Assembly: GCA_003024785.1 (NCBI GenBank)
Contig: PUQB01000210.1
Location: forward strand, 310,001-374,000
DNA from: Selaginella tamariscina
Lineage: Eukaryota > Streptophyta > Lycopodiopsida > Selaginellales > Selaginellaceae
Length of the DNA: 64,000 nucleotides
Direction: 5' to 3'
Of this stretch, positions 1 to 11,990 are shown piece after piece. Every line of letters starts with the position of its first letter. Positions within the stretch are counted from its first letter, which is position 1. The notes under the pieces were generated by a model. The model saw only the letters and a program-made list of their open reading frames with translations. It made no database searches and was not told where the DNA came from. The translations under genes were made by a program, and so were the position numbers.

Positions 1-311
1 TTAAACACTTCATTATATTACATAGTGAAAACATACTTGCGTGTACTGCGGTGTGGTCTGTGTGAGAGAGAGAGGGAGAGAGAGATCTATTAGTTTTCCA
101 CATATATAAGTTATCTCTGTGTGCAACAAGTGATCATATGAATGTGATATATATACATATCATAAATACTCAAGTATAAACCTTACAAATAGCCGTACAC
201 TAATATATATATATACACAACTGGTTTTGTTTACAGATATGCATAACCTATCCTCTCTTTCAAGTTCTTTCTACCATAGAAATGTATGCACTTGCATATT
301 TATATATTCAT

Positions 312-1189
312 TTTTATTATCAATATAAATACCTGAGAATGGTAATGTATCCCTTTATGGAGAGAATCCAATTTCACCAGTTTTCCACCTGTAATTATGC
401 CATTTTCCTTCTCCAGTATTTGTACAGGCCTTGAGAAAACACATGTTTAATCGCACGCACACACACATACAAAAGTGTACATGCATACATGTCTTTTACA
501 TGTATTAAAACAGCATAATGTACACAGCTCTCTTTCTGTCTCTCTGTCTCCCTCTCACAACGCACACGCACGCGTGCACACACACACACACGTTATACAT
601 ACCTTGAGTGTTGCGAGAAACGTCCGAGCATCTGGTGTGAAACCATTATGTTGCATGTGATAAAATAATGTAAAAACATGCTCAGAATCTCCATTATCTG
701 CATATCCCAGAAGTAAAGTATTCCAAACAGTTGTGTCTACCTGAAAGCAAAAAGCATAACATTAACTAATAAAATCAAATAAATTTAGTAACTTAACTCA
801 TCTTAATAGATAAACTAAACTGCATAAACTATTACTTTATATCCTTTAGTCTTGTTAAAGACGTGATGAGCTTCTATCATGCTTCCGCATTTTGCATACA
901 TGTTGATCAGTGAACTTGAAATGTAAATATCCGGGTTTTCACCTGGTTAACATAGATATAACTGATATATAGAAATTATATGTGTGTAGGAGAGAGTACC
1001 TTCCAAGAAATCACAAATATGTTTATGGATTATCCTTCCTGTGTCTAAGTCCCTTAACCTGCTACATGCCTTGAGTGCAAAACATGTGTTTTCACCATCG
1101 TTAAACTTGTAAGGACTATGTAGTGAACTCCTATATATAAGCTTCTGAAATTGTTTATATAGGCAGTGGCATGCTAATCTACTCCTCAT
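312..1189 (-). CDS. PLS-class pentatricopeptide repeat (PPR) protein, partial
   Basis: PPR proteins bind organellar RNA and usually act in mitochondria or chloroplasts in RNA editing, splicing or stability. I read exons at 1000-1189, 836-942 and 603-740, joined by introns with GT-AG ends (943-999 is only 57 nt). The joined frame stays open and gives the L-type motif FALKACSRLRDLDTGRIIHKH, then LINMYAKCGSMIEAHHVFNK, then an S/P-type stretch starting VWNTLLLGYADNG. These are textbook PLS repeats. A fourth exon starts near 429 (ag|GCCTGTACA). Its in-phase frame stops early, near 355, while the +1 frame continues as an L-like repeat (LVKLDSLHKGIHYHSQ) to about 312. So the gene either carries a one-base break here or is decaying. 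The rest would lie left of the window. The start at 1189 opens the longest consistent frame; no targeting peptide is obvious. The family is certain; an intact product is doubtful. Confidence 0.75.
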
Positions 1190-2005
1190 AAGTTAGTGAG
1201 TCCATACTTTTACATCTGTTTTCTTCTTTTATAACCACCTCGGCTCCTGCAAATCAGCTTGTGTGTGTGTGCGGTTCACGTACAAACTTATATTCGTATA
1301 TATACAAAAATGTTTAGAGAACAAATACATGTGTATATACTAAGTATATAAACATGTTTTTTTATGCAATATTGAACTCATTTTGTAATAATTTATATAG
1401 AATGTGCATATATTTCAGTTAATTAAGCTTATAAGATAAAAAGAAGAACTTACAGTATGTGAATCGATGCGATAAAATTCCACAGCATTTTGTATCTAAT
1501 CCCTAAATATGAACCCTAAAATAATATTTAAACAATTATATATTTAATAATATCTTATGTGTAGGTAATAACGTTGTTATATGTAACATTGCTCTCAAAA
1601 ATACATTAAACTTTAGTATATTTTGAAGTAGAAAACGATTATTTCACAATTAGAATATTCTAGTTATTGAAGAGGATATCCTAGAAATATTATTGACATT
1701 AAACAATAAATATATGCTTAATTTATTTTAGATAATGGGATTTAAATATAATTTATTAAGTAAATAAATCTATAAGATAGTTTAATAAATGACCCTCTAT
1801 CTCGCTAAGTTTAAGTTATATTACCATGTCTTGTACTATCCTTATATATAGCATGGAATGCAATTAATAGAGTGTATATTAATTAATAATAAGGTTCTGG
1901 TTTGGTGGCAAAAAACTTTGTCCCTTATTATTGAATTAAATTATAATAATCATAATTCTATAATCATAATCATTTATTAGAATATTCTATAAATGATCCG
2001 TACAA
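1190..2005. other. AT-rich intergenic region between divergent PPR and F-box genes
   Basis: No coding signal is seen. This is the shared upstream region of two divergent genes, so it should hold both promoters. It contains TG/TA-rich runs near 1260-1330. It also contains a dispersed repeat at about 1626-1760 that recurs near 11,510 (listed separately). Confidence 0.5.
1626..1760. repeat. Dispersed repeat, copy A (same orientation as 11,510-11,640)
   Basis: The stretch that includes GATTAGAATATTCTAGTT-like sequence and TTGAAGAGGATAT is shared, with few differences, with 11,510-11,600. The similarity continues more weakly through ACATTAAACAATAA and GGGATT-AAAT. No long terminal repeats are seen, so a small non-autonomous element is likely. 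Confidence 0.6.
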
Positions 2006-3494
2006 ATGAGTCTGATGGTTTTAGGGCTACAAGAGAAAATGCAGAAGGCAGTGTGTTATGGCGATGGCGATGGCGGTTTGGTAGACGGCGTGCTGCAACT
2101 AATCTTCTGTAAGTTGCCTTTCTCATCTCTGCCTGTAGCTGCCGCAGTGTGCCGGCGGTGGTACGATCTAATCTTTGGGGAGAAAGCACTCAATTTCATG
2201 GATCAATACGATGCGAGTTGTGTACCACAGTTCTGGGTTGTTGTGCATCTCCTCCACGCCACTGATGAACCTGGTGAGGACAATGCAAACGCACTCCTGT
2301 TGTTCGATACTCAGTTTCAGAGATGGGTCCAATTCGAACTAGCTGTTCCACGCCCAAATATCCAGTAAGTATTGATGTGTGTGTATTATATGTACGTGTT
2401 ACAAACATATGTATGAAACAGTTACCAAATTCGCGCTGGTTCAACTGGATTACTGTGCTTTCTTGAGTGTAATGTCCGTACACTGGAGTCATGCTTGCAA
2501 GTTTGCAATCCAGTGAAGAACTTGTGGAAGAGAGTGCAATGGGGCGCTTTTATGAGGACTCCACTTGCGGGTGTAGTAGATGGTCGTGCTATCTTCTTTG
2601 TCAATGACCAGCCACACACATATGATATCTCTTCGGGTGCTCTTCTTTCAGTTGGCAACAAGGTAAATCGTTGTGCGCGCGCGGGTGTGTCTGCGAGAGA
2701 GAGACAGATGTTTCGCTAAGCTTGTGTATACGTATGTGGACATGCATGGAAAATGGAGAGAGAGAGAGATGTTTCATTAAGCTTGTATATACGTATGTGC
2801 ATATACATGGAAAATGCCGAGATTCTGTTTGAAGGGCCGGAGGGAATACGGTGTCCACACCCGGTATCCAGCAATCCGTTATGTGGATTCCTAAAGGGGC
2901 AAAACGGATTGGAGGCCGTCGTGACTTACGACATAGAGGCGGATTCATGGAGCGTTTTGGAGTTTGAAGAGCTTGAAGAGTTGCTCAAAGGGGATGATTC
3001 CACTGCCGAACTGTTCTACTTTCCAGGAGGGAAACTGTTCCTGATTGATGTTACCGGAGATGAAGAAGACTGGCTGGCTGTGTGGAGATTGAACACCAGC
3101 CGGAAGCCATGCAGGTGAACATAGATATAATCTAATCTTATTCATAAGATATGTGATGTGTAGGTGGGAGGAGGTTTCTCGGAGGCATGTGGAGGACATG
3201 GTCGATGAGGCAACAGATAACTTTGGTATCTTCTCTATACTGTGTATATACATTGTGTGTATGTGTGTTGCATATTAAAACAGGATATGTGCAGAGTTTT
3301 CAAGTGATTCGAAGAGCCATATATGGATAGTTGGCATTGGGTGCACGGAGATGCTTAACTACAACATTGATACGGATCAATGGACGGTGTACCCGGGCTA
3401 TGATATACCAGATGAGTTTAATGATTTTAACGCAGTAGAGATTGTTGCTCATTCTGCTTGCTGCACTTTAAGTTTCAGGGATCTGTTAGCCTGA
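2006..3494 (+). CDS. F-box protein with kelch/galactose-oxidase-like C-terminus
   Basis: This is a likely substrate receptor of an SCF E3 ubiquitin ligase. Five exons are read at 2006-2364, 2422-2662, 2822-3114, 3164-3225 and 3295-3494. All introns have GT-AG ends, and the summed coding length (1155 nt) is an exact multiple of three, giving 384 residues. Residues about 27-60 (LVDGVLQLIFCKLPFSSLPV...CRRWYDLI) form the F-box, which binds SKP1. The rest has repeated hydrophobic-acidic segments with W and Y (for example LLLFDTQFQRWVQF, VVTYDIEADSWSVLEF, MLNYNIDTDQWTVY) typical of degenerate kelch blades. ATG 2006 was chosen as the first in-frame start; an ATG at 2039 is an alternative. A (CT)n(TA)n tract follows the stop at 3586-3630. 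A related, broken copy lies at 42.3-43.3 kb on the other strand. The substrate is unknown. Confidence 0.85.
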
Positions 3495-3585
3495 TACTAT
3501 TAGTGTCCAGCTTTGCACTTCAGTTTAATCAGACAGTTTCTGTGGTTGTGTTTGCGCCCACTACGTTCGATATACAGAACGAGAA

Positions 3586-3629
<44 letters not shown>

Positions 3630-4069
3630 TATATAAATGAGAGAACTATCAAAGAGATAGTGACCAACTGGTGATTAAAAGCTGCAGTGAAGTGGGGATT
3701 TATTAAAGAAATCCGTCACCCTAAACCCTAAACCCTAAACCCTAAACCCTTTTTGGATAGCTTAATTCTAAACGTGATTATAAAGATTCCTTTTCATCCA
3801 ACTCATTCTCTACAGCTATACTTAAAGATGGTATTATCCACTCATTCTCTACAGCTATACTTAAAGATGGTATTATCCACTCAATAGAAATTATTGCTTA
3901 TACATCATAAACAAACTTAAAAAATGTTAATGTTGTAGTGACTTTATAGACTGCCATATAAGCGTAAAGAATCTCGAGAAATCTTTTTCATGTTTTCCTT
4001 TAAGACATTTTATTTATATTTATTTATACTAGAACAATAAGGTTTGGATTTCTTACACTCTTATTCTAA
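3495..4069. repeat. Repeat-rich 3' flank: (CT)n(TA)n, telomere-type repeat and 39-bp duplication
   Basis: This holds a compound microsatellite (about 3586-3630), four to five copies of CCCTAAA (about 3718-3750), and a tandem duplication of about 39 bp beginning ACTCATTCTCTACAGC (about 3800-3880). No gene is seen. Confidence 0.7.
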
Positions 4070-5110
4070 GGTTTGAATTTTCTTATTAACAAAATGTTTT
4101 CCTTTGTCATTAATTATTTCTTTAAGAATTCCATACTGCATTATAACAATTTTATAAACGATACATGCCATGCTACATACATCAACTTTGTTCATGGGTT
4201 TTTTTTTACCCATTTAATTATATATATCATTACTAATATATATTTCTTTCGTAGTCATAAGATATATAGGATTTATAAAATTTATAAGATTAAAATGATT
4301 CCAATAAGAGAACTAAATTATAAGATTAGATTTGTTTCTTTTAAGATAATTGTGTACATTAACACTTATCACATCTCTTACAAAACTCACTTATATCTTT
4401 CCATAATGTCAACCATAGCATGCCAGTCTATAAATATTTTCTTGATTGTTATCACTTCTATAAAATGTCTTTCTACTAAACCCAATGAGCCTCTTTTGGG
4501 ACATTCAAAACCTCAAACAATTTTACACAACGTCTTGATATTTTATCAACACACATTATCTTAATACTTCATCAACACACATTTTCTTATACTTTATTAA
4601 TATACATTATCTTAATACTTTATCAACATCCATCTTATAAAGTTTTCCTCCTATTAATCATAATCATTATATGAAAAGCTTTTTCTTATCTCATCTTATA
4701 GGAACGTGGAACCATTTATGTTAATAAATATATTTTAAAGTCATCCATCCATATAAGTGGATTAGGCGATCATCATGTTCATACTACCTACTTAGTATGT
4801 GTTATTTAAAAGTCATATTCCTATAATAGTAAAAACCATTTAATTAAATTTCTTATCAAAACTAGTTTATTTAAAAAATGTAATAAAACTTTATAATCTA
4901 TAAATATTTTAACGTTATTAATTAATAAATAATATCGAAACTTTTGAATGGCATAAACCATTCTTAAAGCTTTTTTTTAATAATAATATAGTTTACCTTT
5001 GCAAAGGATAACCTACAACTTACATAATCAATTTTTTTTATTATCCTGCATTTGCATAAGGAACATCTTTTATTACCATATTTTGAAGCTCATTTGGGAC
5101 TTAACAATAT
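4070..5110 (-). pseudogene. Decayed Ty3/gypsy retrotransposon remnant (RNase H and integrase)
   Basis: Read on the minus strand in drifting frames, the order is RNase H then integrase. At about 4830-5000 there is KKALRMVYAIQKFRYYLL followed by KVLLHFLNKLVLIRNLIKW, which matches the Ty3 RNase H end. At about 4370-4500 lies the HHCC zinc-binding region, ending WLTLWKDISEFCKRCDKC. At about 4075-4160 is GILKEIINDKGKHFVNK, the integrase core segment around the second catalytic Asp. Stops and frameshifts are frequent and the sequence is very AT-rich, consistent with an old silenced copy. No LTRs were recognised. The plus-strand open frame over this stretch is an antisense artefact. Confidence 0.65.
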
Positions 5111-6099
5111 AAATGCACATTATAACTAAAATGGGCATGTATATAGTCCCATTTCTTAATAATTAACATTTTCTAATATTAAAAGAATATTCTTTAAAAT
5201 AATATATCTTCAACGAAAGAATAATTTTTAGAATGTATGTTTAAAGATAAAATATTCTTTAAACATTTATTTTTGTAATTGACCCTTTAATAAGTTATAA
5301 CATTTGTGGACCAAAAATTGATAACATTATAAAAGTAAAAGATATTAAGTTATATAATATATTATATTTAAGATTGTATGGGCCTAATATAAAAGTTATT
5401 AAAGAGGAGGTACATTATATAGATATTTATGTTGTTATTAAAATATTAATAATTAAATATAACATTAATTAAAAATTTGTACTAGTAATAATATATATAT
5501 ACAAAATCCTATATAGTTAATCTTCTATATTTTTTTTTAATAAATTTATATAGTTAAGAAACAATTTGGTACTATTATTAAAGAATTTATTATAATTATG
5601 AATATTAATATATTATATTTTATAATTTTGTAATTACTTTAAGCTTCAGAAAACATATCTTCTCTTGTAATTTTATTAATCGTGACTTTATCAATGCTTT
5701 TTGACATTCACCCATATTGAATAGATTTAACATTTATAAAACATGCTGGGTCTTTTTGATTAAGAAACCATGTTTTCTTTAAGCATCCATTATACCTTTT
5801 GTTCTTCTTCTCATTTTCTTTTTTTGTGGTTTAAATCCACCATATTGTTTTTTATGATAACTTTAAGTGTGTTAATAATTTGACCAATCTAAATAGGCTA
5901 GTTATATGACACATATGGAGTAATGAGGATAATCATTAGTTTTTGAAGATCCTTGCAGCAATCAAACTATGGTTTAAGTTTGTCCAATAAAGTATGGGGT
6001 TTGCACTTCTACATCATTACTAGTTTTATATTGTTTATGCTCATTAATGTCATTTCAATCTCCTCTCGCCACCTTGTTTTAGGCCAAAAGGGTGTTATA
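5111..6099. other. AT-rich intergenic sequence
   Basis: No gene is recognised. The start (AACTAAAATGGGCATG near 5115) resembles the ends of the AT-rich elements at 40,958 and 51,069, so part of this may be a related non-autonomous element. Confidence 0.4.
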
Positions 6100-8110
6100 A
6101 TTTTATACTTATGACAACAAGCCCTTTTAAACCTCGAACAACAGTCTCTCAATTTCCAACCATATGTTTATATAATTCTGAGTAACCAGTTGCCTTATTA
6201 AACTTCTTTGGTTAAACCCATGTCACATATTTTTAATGCCATAAATAATAAACTCTTGTTCATTGAGTTGGGCATTCAATAGAATAGGGTTTGGTTGTCC
6301 TTCTAGGAGAAGTGGCTTTACATCCTCTCCACTTTTGAAAAGCATTAAGCCCACCACTCTTGTTCTAATGGCCATAACTTGTACTGTATAATAGGTATAC
6401 CATCTTTTATAGAGAAAAAAAAAATAATTGTAGTGGCACAAGGTGAACAGTTAAAATATACTCCTTAAGAAACTTTTTAAAGTTTGGCACCTTAGTCACA
6501 AGCAAAGCACAATTTTTTTTAGAGATGTAATTTTCAAAAAGATCCATCATATGTAATAAGGTAAGTGCACTTATCCTTTTTGTATAGTTGGAGACCTTAT
6601 TAAAGAATGCATCAATATTGACCAACCAATGTGATTATCTCAAACACACCTTTAGCAACAAGCATTGACAAGTATGCTAGCATATCTAGAAAATAAAAGT
6701 ATGAGCTTGAGAAACCCTTAACTAAAATGATTTACCTATTTTGTTGTCGCCTACACAATTATCCATCTGTAAAAGCAGATGACGAGAAAGCTTTTTGATG
6801 TTAAGGACACATATACACTATGTGAGCTACATCACAAGGCCATCTGTTTTTGTGCAGGCTGTTGACAGTGCTTTTTATATTCCCAAGTAGCCTCAAGTGT
6901 AGTCGTGTTATGAAAGTATTATATAAAGGTTGAAGATGTTGTTTTCATTTTAAGATTACCTATAGAACTTGTTTATGAGTGGGCTTTAAGGTTTCTGAAA
7001 CACATGGCCAACGACTCAATAGTGAAATTGGAGTTGTTAGACTAATGTGGAAGTAAAAAGTGTTTATATGTTTCACAACCGTGTCTATGTGTTAGCACGC
7101 ATGTCAATGAAATTGAAAGTTTTGTGACATTTCCAAGGCACTTTAATGTTGCAAATAACTTTTGAATGTTGGTCTTTGAATGATCCATCTTGTTGTGGAT
7201 TAAGCACATGTATTCTAACGGGCGTGACACAGAAAGCATGCGATGTGCATAGTACTAAGACCTGTAAGTTTGTTGTACAATCATGTGGGCCTTCATCTTC
7301 TTTTGAATGGCAATGATCTCCACAAGGTTTTTGCACAAGCCTCTGAAGTTTTTAATGATGTACAAGTGTCACACTTGGAAAAGCTAGAGTGTTTTGCAAT
7401 CTTCACATTCTTAAAACGAATATTTTATATGTCGTTGAAGGTACTAGTGTAGATTGTTTGAAGCCTCATCAAAATGAGGCACTTGTTTACACGTTCACAC
7501 AGCTTCAACTGAGTGAAGATTAAAGGCAAAACCTCTAGATTTTCCCTGACCCTTGCATTTGTGATATGACATCTGTGAGGCATCCTATCTGCATTTGCTT
7601 CCACAAAAGTCTTAAGTATTTCTATGGCTGTCATAATGTGAAAGTGGGTTTTGACTAGGCGAGTGTTCCCATGTACTAAGGTGCACGCTCCATTTAGCCA
7701 CTCATCCCTCCAGCAATAGAACGTGGTCTTCAGGATCTCGTATATAGTGTACCAAGTTTTGAAGCAAATGGACACCTTAGTAAATATCATGGATGTACTA
7801 TGATAACATGTGTCTAAGGCCATTCCATTAATACACCCACCTCCCAACCTCGATCTTATGAAGAAAGAGAATCACCTCATCCATCATAATAGGCAAGCCA
7901 TCATCTTATGAATTCGTATTAATATTTGTTTGTGACTTTACATTCTCTGTGTCAGTGTTGACTTCATTCATATTCCACAATACATGAGGACCTTTTTTAA
8001 ATTCCATTCTAGAAACCTCAACATGCTTGCAAATGGTGTTCACCCATATGTACACACAAGACACTTAAGCAATATTGTGACATGATACATTATCATCTCA
8101 ACTTTCACAG
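6100..8110 (-). pseudogene. Decayed transposase-like gene, second copy of the 61.97-64 kb gene
   Basis: The minus strand is colinear with the gene at 61,973-64,000. Matching blocks run from NMFNTRNKVYLIRKNEIVG (near 8190) through NGACTLVHGNTRLVKTHF and ILKTFVEANADRMPHRC (about 7590-7700), EYMCLIHNKMDHSKT (near 7170) and the region before the D-N-ENKN motif (near 6770). Because the other copy runs off the window, this one also shows the C-terminal part: IDAFFNKVSNYTKRISALTL and VPNFKKFLKEYI at 6450-6625. These segments match what I recall of a family whose members carry D-N-x-x-E-N-K-N and D-I-D-x-x-F motifs (I believe Pfam DUF7869). Multiple stops and frame changes show it is dead. The expected GHTHED residues before IDAFF are lost. 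Confidence 0.7.
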
Positions 8111-8364
8111 TTCCAATGCCAACTATCTCATTTTTCCGAATAAGATATACTTTATTTCTAGTATTAAACATATTGTGATGCACATAAATAATTGTGTCAT
8201 TTATAATATTTGTTTTTGCAATATGCAATATGTAATAAAATCTAAATCAAGGGTGCTTAATATATATGTATGTGCAATGACATATAATAATGTATAGAGA
8301 TAAATTCTTATGTTTAATTAATACAAGTAATAGTGGAATTAATTTCACCACCCTTTTCTTACCT

Positions 8365-8535
8365 TTTAAAATGATGAGCGGGATTAATCCTTCTCATAAC
8401 TCTCTTTAATAAAAAAAAAAGGTGGCAGGATTAATCCTTGTTTACAACTCTCTTTCACAAGGAAAAGGTTGGCGAGATTAACCCCGCCCTCAACTTTTTC
8501 GGATAGAGAAGAGGTGGTAAGATTAATCAAGAGGT
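8365..8535. repeat. Degenerate array of GGGATTAATCCC-type palindromes (4 units)
   Basis: Four decayed units are visible: GAGCGGGATTAATCC near 8377, GGCAGGATTAATCC near 8424, GGCGAGATTAACCCCGCC near 8472 and GTAAGATTAATC near 8515. They are about 45 bp apart. The array lies just upstream of the 5' end of the transposase-like pseudogene, the same relative position as the intact array at 61.0-61.8 kb. Confidence 0.75.
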
Positions 8536-9649
8536 GACTAAAGGTATTATCCTTCCTTTAAACGCGAATGATGCATTACAAAAACCAAAAGGCACAAGCT
8601 AATAAAAACCATTTTATAATGATCATTAGGAGCAACGTATACTTAAATGGTGAGTTGAATATCCGTTTTATATTTTTGAGTTTTTTTTCTATAAACATAA
8701 TAATTTAAAAAAGATAAAATTTGGTATCCATTTTTAATATCAAAATGTGATTTTAAACTTGAAATTTCGGTTATATATGGAAGAATTTGTAATTATTTTT
8801 CTTGTTTATGTTAATTTTTAATTTATCCTTATACTCAAGTGACACACACGCACGCACGCCAAAAGCATTGTGACTGCAACTTCCATATGGGAAAGCTCGT
8901 GAGTGGGATACTAAGAGTTTGTTAATTTTACTGGGATTATATGTTATATGTATACATGGAATATATAGAAATACGTTACTATAGCCGAAGTATTTCTATA
9001 ATATTAGAATCAAAAACTACATTATTCAAATATTACTTAACTGAGAATACCGCCTGCACCGAACATGCTACCGGAGATGTGACATCTCCATCACATTCCC
9101 TATGTATTGTACCTACATCCATAAGACCATATGTACGGTGTTTCTAACAGTACAGGCTGCGTTTAGTATAATGCACACACGTGATAGCTATATACGATTA
9201 CAAAGCTCGTGTTATGTACATTATACTCTCTCCTCTCGTATGGGTGTGGTATACAGTATACTTGTATGCTTCATGTAGGATGTCTTTCTATTCTAGCGCG
9301 GTATCAGAACTACACGTTTATGAATATATGATATAGTATAGTTAAACATAAGTATTCTTATATTCCGACAGCTTGGGGTTTATATTGTCCAGCTTTGCAT
9401 AGAAAAAGCATACAGATAAATAAATAAATAACGTATGATATGTATCTATACACGATTTGTAGCCAGTTTTATCTTGTTTTAACACGGTTTTATTACATTT
9501 TATCAATTTTATTTTATATGATTAAAAGGAATATACCTTATAATCGTACAAATTAGGGCTCTTCAAACGGTCACGGTACGATATACATTTTAGGGCATCA
9601 AACGGCATTTTATTCAGAACAAACAGGGAAGCTCTAGGGCGTAGAAATC
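8536..9649. other. Intergenic region and probable IST1 promoter
   Basis: This is AT-rich with no convincing coding frame. The part nearest 9650 should contain the promoter and 5' UTR of the IST1-like gene. A short CACACG/CACGCACG run occurs near 8845. No other structure was recognised. Confidence 0.35.
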
Positions 9650-11370
9650 ATGGTGGGCAAGAGCTTTAAATCTTCAAAATGGTAATAAATATGCAATTCT
9701 ATGATGGATTTATGTATTTATTTTACAAAATTTCACATTTATATTGTATATTTATTTGTCCCAGCAAGACGATGCTCAAGCTTGCAGTGTCACGAATTAA
9801 GCTTCTGAGAAACAAACGGGACATTCAAGTTAAGCAAATGCGACGGGATATTGCACAGCTCCTCGGAACAGGGCAGGAGCCCAGTGCAAGGATTAGGGTA
9901 TATTCGTATGTGTATATGTCTATGTACATTAATGTGAATGTGTATACACACACAGGCAAGAAATAAGAATACCCATTTCCCAAGTGTTGAAAATTTCTTA
10001 AACAATCGCAGGTCGAGCATGTCATCCGAGAGCAGAACATAATGGATGCGTATGACATGGTGGAGCTCTTTGCCGAACTGATTGTCGTCCGTATGCCAGT
10101 CATAGACGGCCAAAAGTAAGTGGGTACGCACATGTGTATCAGTATATGCTTCTTAAACACACATATGTATGTATAGATTTTTTGAACAGGACTTGTCCAG
10201 CTGATCTCAAGGAGGCGGTAGCAAGCTTGATATTTGCAGCCGCTAGATGTGCAGATTTGCCCGAATTAGCAGATATTAAGTCGTGCTTTGCCCTTAAGTA
10301 TGGCAAGGAATTTGTAGCTGGTGCTGCTGACCTAAGGCCCAACTGTGGTGTTAGCCGACGGGTAATATATACGTCTCTCTCTATATATACCTTATCCATA
10401 CACACATGCATATGCTCTAATAGACACAAATATCGGCATGCGTACATATGTAAATAGTTTTTTCTTAATAATATAATGTGGTTTTATTATCAGATAATAG
10501 AGAAAATGTCGGTCAAGGCACCGTCTGGAGAGACAAAACTGAAGGTGTTAAAGGAGATAGCTGCAGAATATAGAATTTCATGGGATCCTGCCGATACAGA
10601 AGCAGAACTTCTCAAGCAACCAGAGGACCTACTTGTAAGTTCGTGTATGTGTGCACGTATACATATGTATGAACGCACACACACACACTGTTTCTGTTTC
10701 AGGACGGACCTCTCAAATTCACGTCAGCAACGGGACTGCCTCGTAATCGAACACCTGAAATCTACGCCAAACAGCTGCACGATTCTCCAAAATATACCAA
10801 GCAACAGGCTATGAATATCCTCTACCAGCTTCAGGATATGTAAAAGTAACAGCTTTGAATATCCCTCGGCCAACTTCAGAATATCCCAGAGAACGAACAG
10901 CGACGGCATATTGCAAGCAGAAATCAGGTGATTACAAAGACGTTGTTGAAGCTGCTCAAGCTGCTGCAGATTCTGCAGAACAAGCAGCTGCACATGCCCG
11001 AACTGTTGCCACTCTAGCTACAAGGCAGGTTCTTCAGGGGCTCTCTGAGAAGATTCTAAGTGGTGCCCCGCACGATGAGGAGATCAGCCCGAGGTAACCA
11101 CTAGTGCGTGTGCGTGTGCGCATACATGCCCATGTGTGTGCGTACATGCCCCTGCGTGTGTGTGCGTGTGGGTGTGAGAGAGAGAGGTGCGTACGCACAC
11201 ACACACAAGTGGTACTTTATACTATTATAAACAGGTACAAACTGAAGGACTACTTGGATGGGTGCATAGCAGATGATGGTAGAAACCATGTGAACAAGGA
11301 CGCCCCTAATTATGATGATTATGACGACGACTTGGTTGCTCGTTTCCAGGCTCTCAAGACTAGACGGTAG
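9650..11370 (+). CDS. IST1-family ESCRT-III-associated protein
   Basis: IST1 proteins bind ESCRT-III and VPS4 and regulate multivesicular body sorting at endosomes. Exons read are 9650-9681, 9765-9897, 10012-10115, 10190-10361, 10494-10634, 10703-11093 and 11235-11370, all with GT-AG ends and matching phases for exons 1-5. The IST1 domain is clear: KTMLKLAVSRIKLLRNKRD, VKQMRRDIAQLL, then VEHVIREQNIMDAYDMVELF, then CPADLKEAVASLIFAAARCA and IIEKMSVKAPSGETKLKVL. After the domain comes DGPLKFTSATGLP. The C-terminal part is Ala-rich (DVVEAAQAAADSAEQAAAHA) and ends with an acidic Asp/Tyr tail. One anomaly: inside exon 6 the frame entering at 10703 stops at about 10,843, while the downstream reading (from about 10,775) is in another frame. 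This is either a one-base error, a real indel, or an implausibly short 32-nt intron (10,742-10,773). Confidence 0.85.
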
Positions 11371-11990
11371 CTTTCTTTGACCAGCATTGACCCATGGTTT
11401 GACTAACTTAACTAGGACTAATCCTCAAACTTTAAGTGAATGATAATCTTTATGCATATACTTGTATGTCTATGTGTATGTATGTATGATTGCTAATCAG
11501 ATAAACGGAAGTAGAAACGATTATTTCACGATTAGAATATTCTAGTTATTGAAGAGGATATGTTAAGAGTAATATCGACATTAAACAATAAGTATAATTT
11601 ATCTAACACGGGATTAAATTTAAGATATAAAATCCTCATAACACAAGCATATATTACACACACACAGAAATAAAAACACATACATTATCTTTACTTATAC
11701 ATCGTCTTTCACTATAACAAACTCACACACACCTATATGTGTGTACCTATATCATATATATATATATATATATATAAATTGAGAGAGAGTACAGTGGTAC
11801 AGAAGCACCTTATTTTCCATAAACACCTCACATGAACTTTAACCACTAAAACTCTCCATAAACTTTCCATTTAAACTATGTACAGTAAAATTAAACCTAT
11901 TCACTCCCTTTATAAGGCAGCAAAGTTACTTTTCCTCTATTTTATTTTAAACCTTATTAGGTTTCTCCTCTGTTTTCAGGGATTTTGGAT
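11371..11990. other. Intergenic region with dispersed repeat copy B and microsatellites
   Basis: The second copy of the 1626-1760 repeat lies at about 11,510-11,640. (CA)n and (TA)n runs follow, to 11,780. No gene is seen until the pseudogene start at 11,991. Confidence 0.55.

Noticed and set aside
4073..4564. 163-codon open frame on the plus strand
   Set aside because: The minus strand carries recognisable Ty3 integrase residues, so this frame is an antisense shadow in AT-rich DNA.
10742..10773. A 32-nt intron that would restore the IST1 frame
   Set aside because: It has GT and AG ends and gives a sensible join, but it is far shorter than any other intron here (57 nt or more); an indel or sequence error is more likely.
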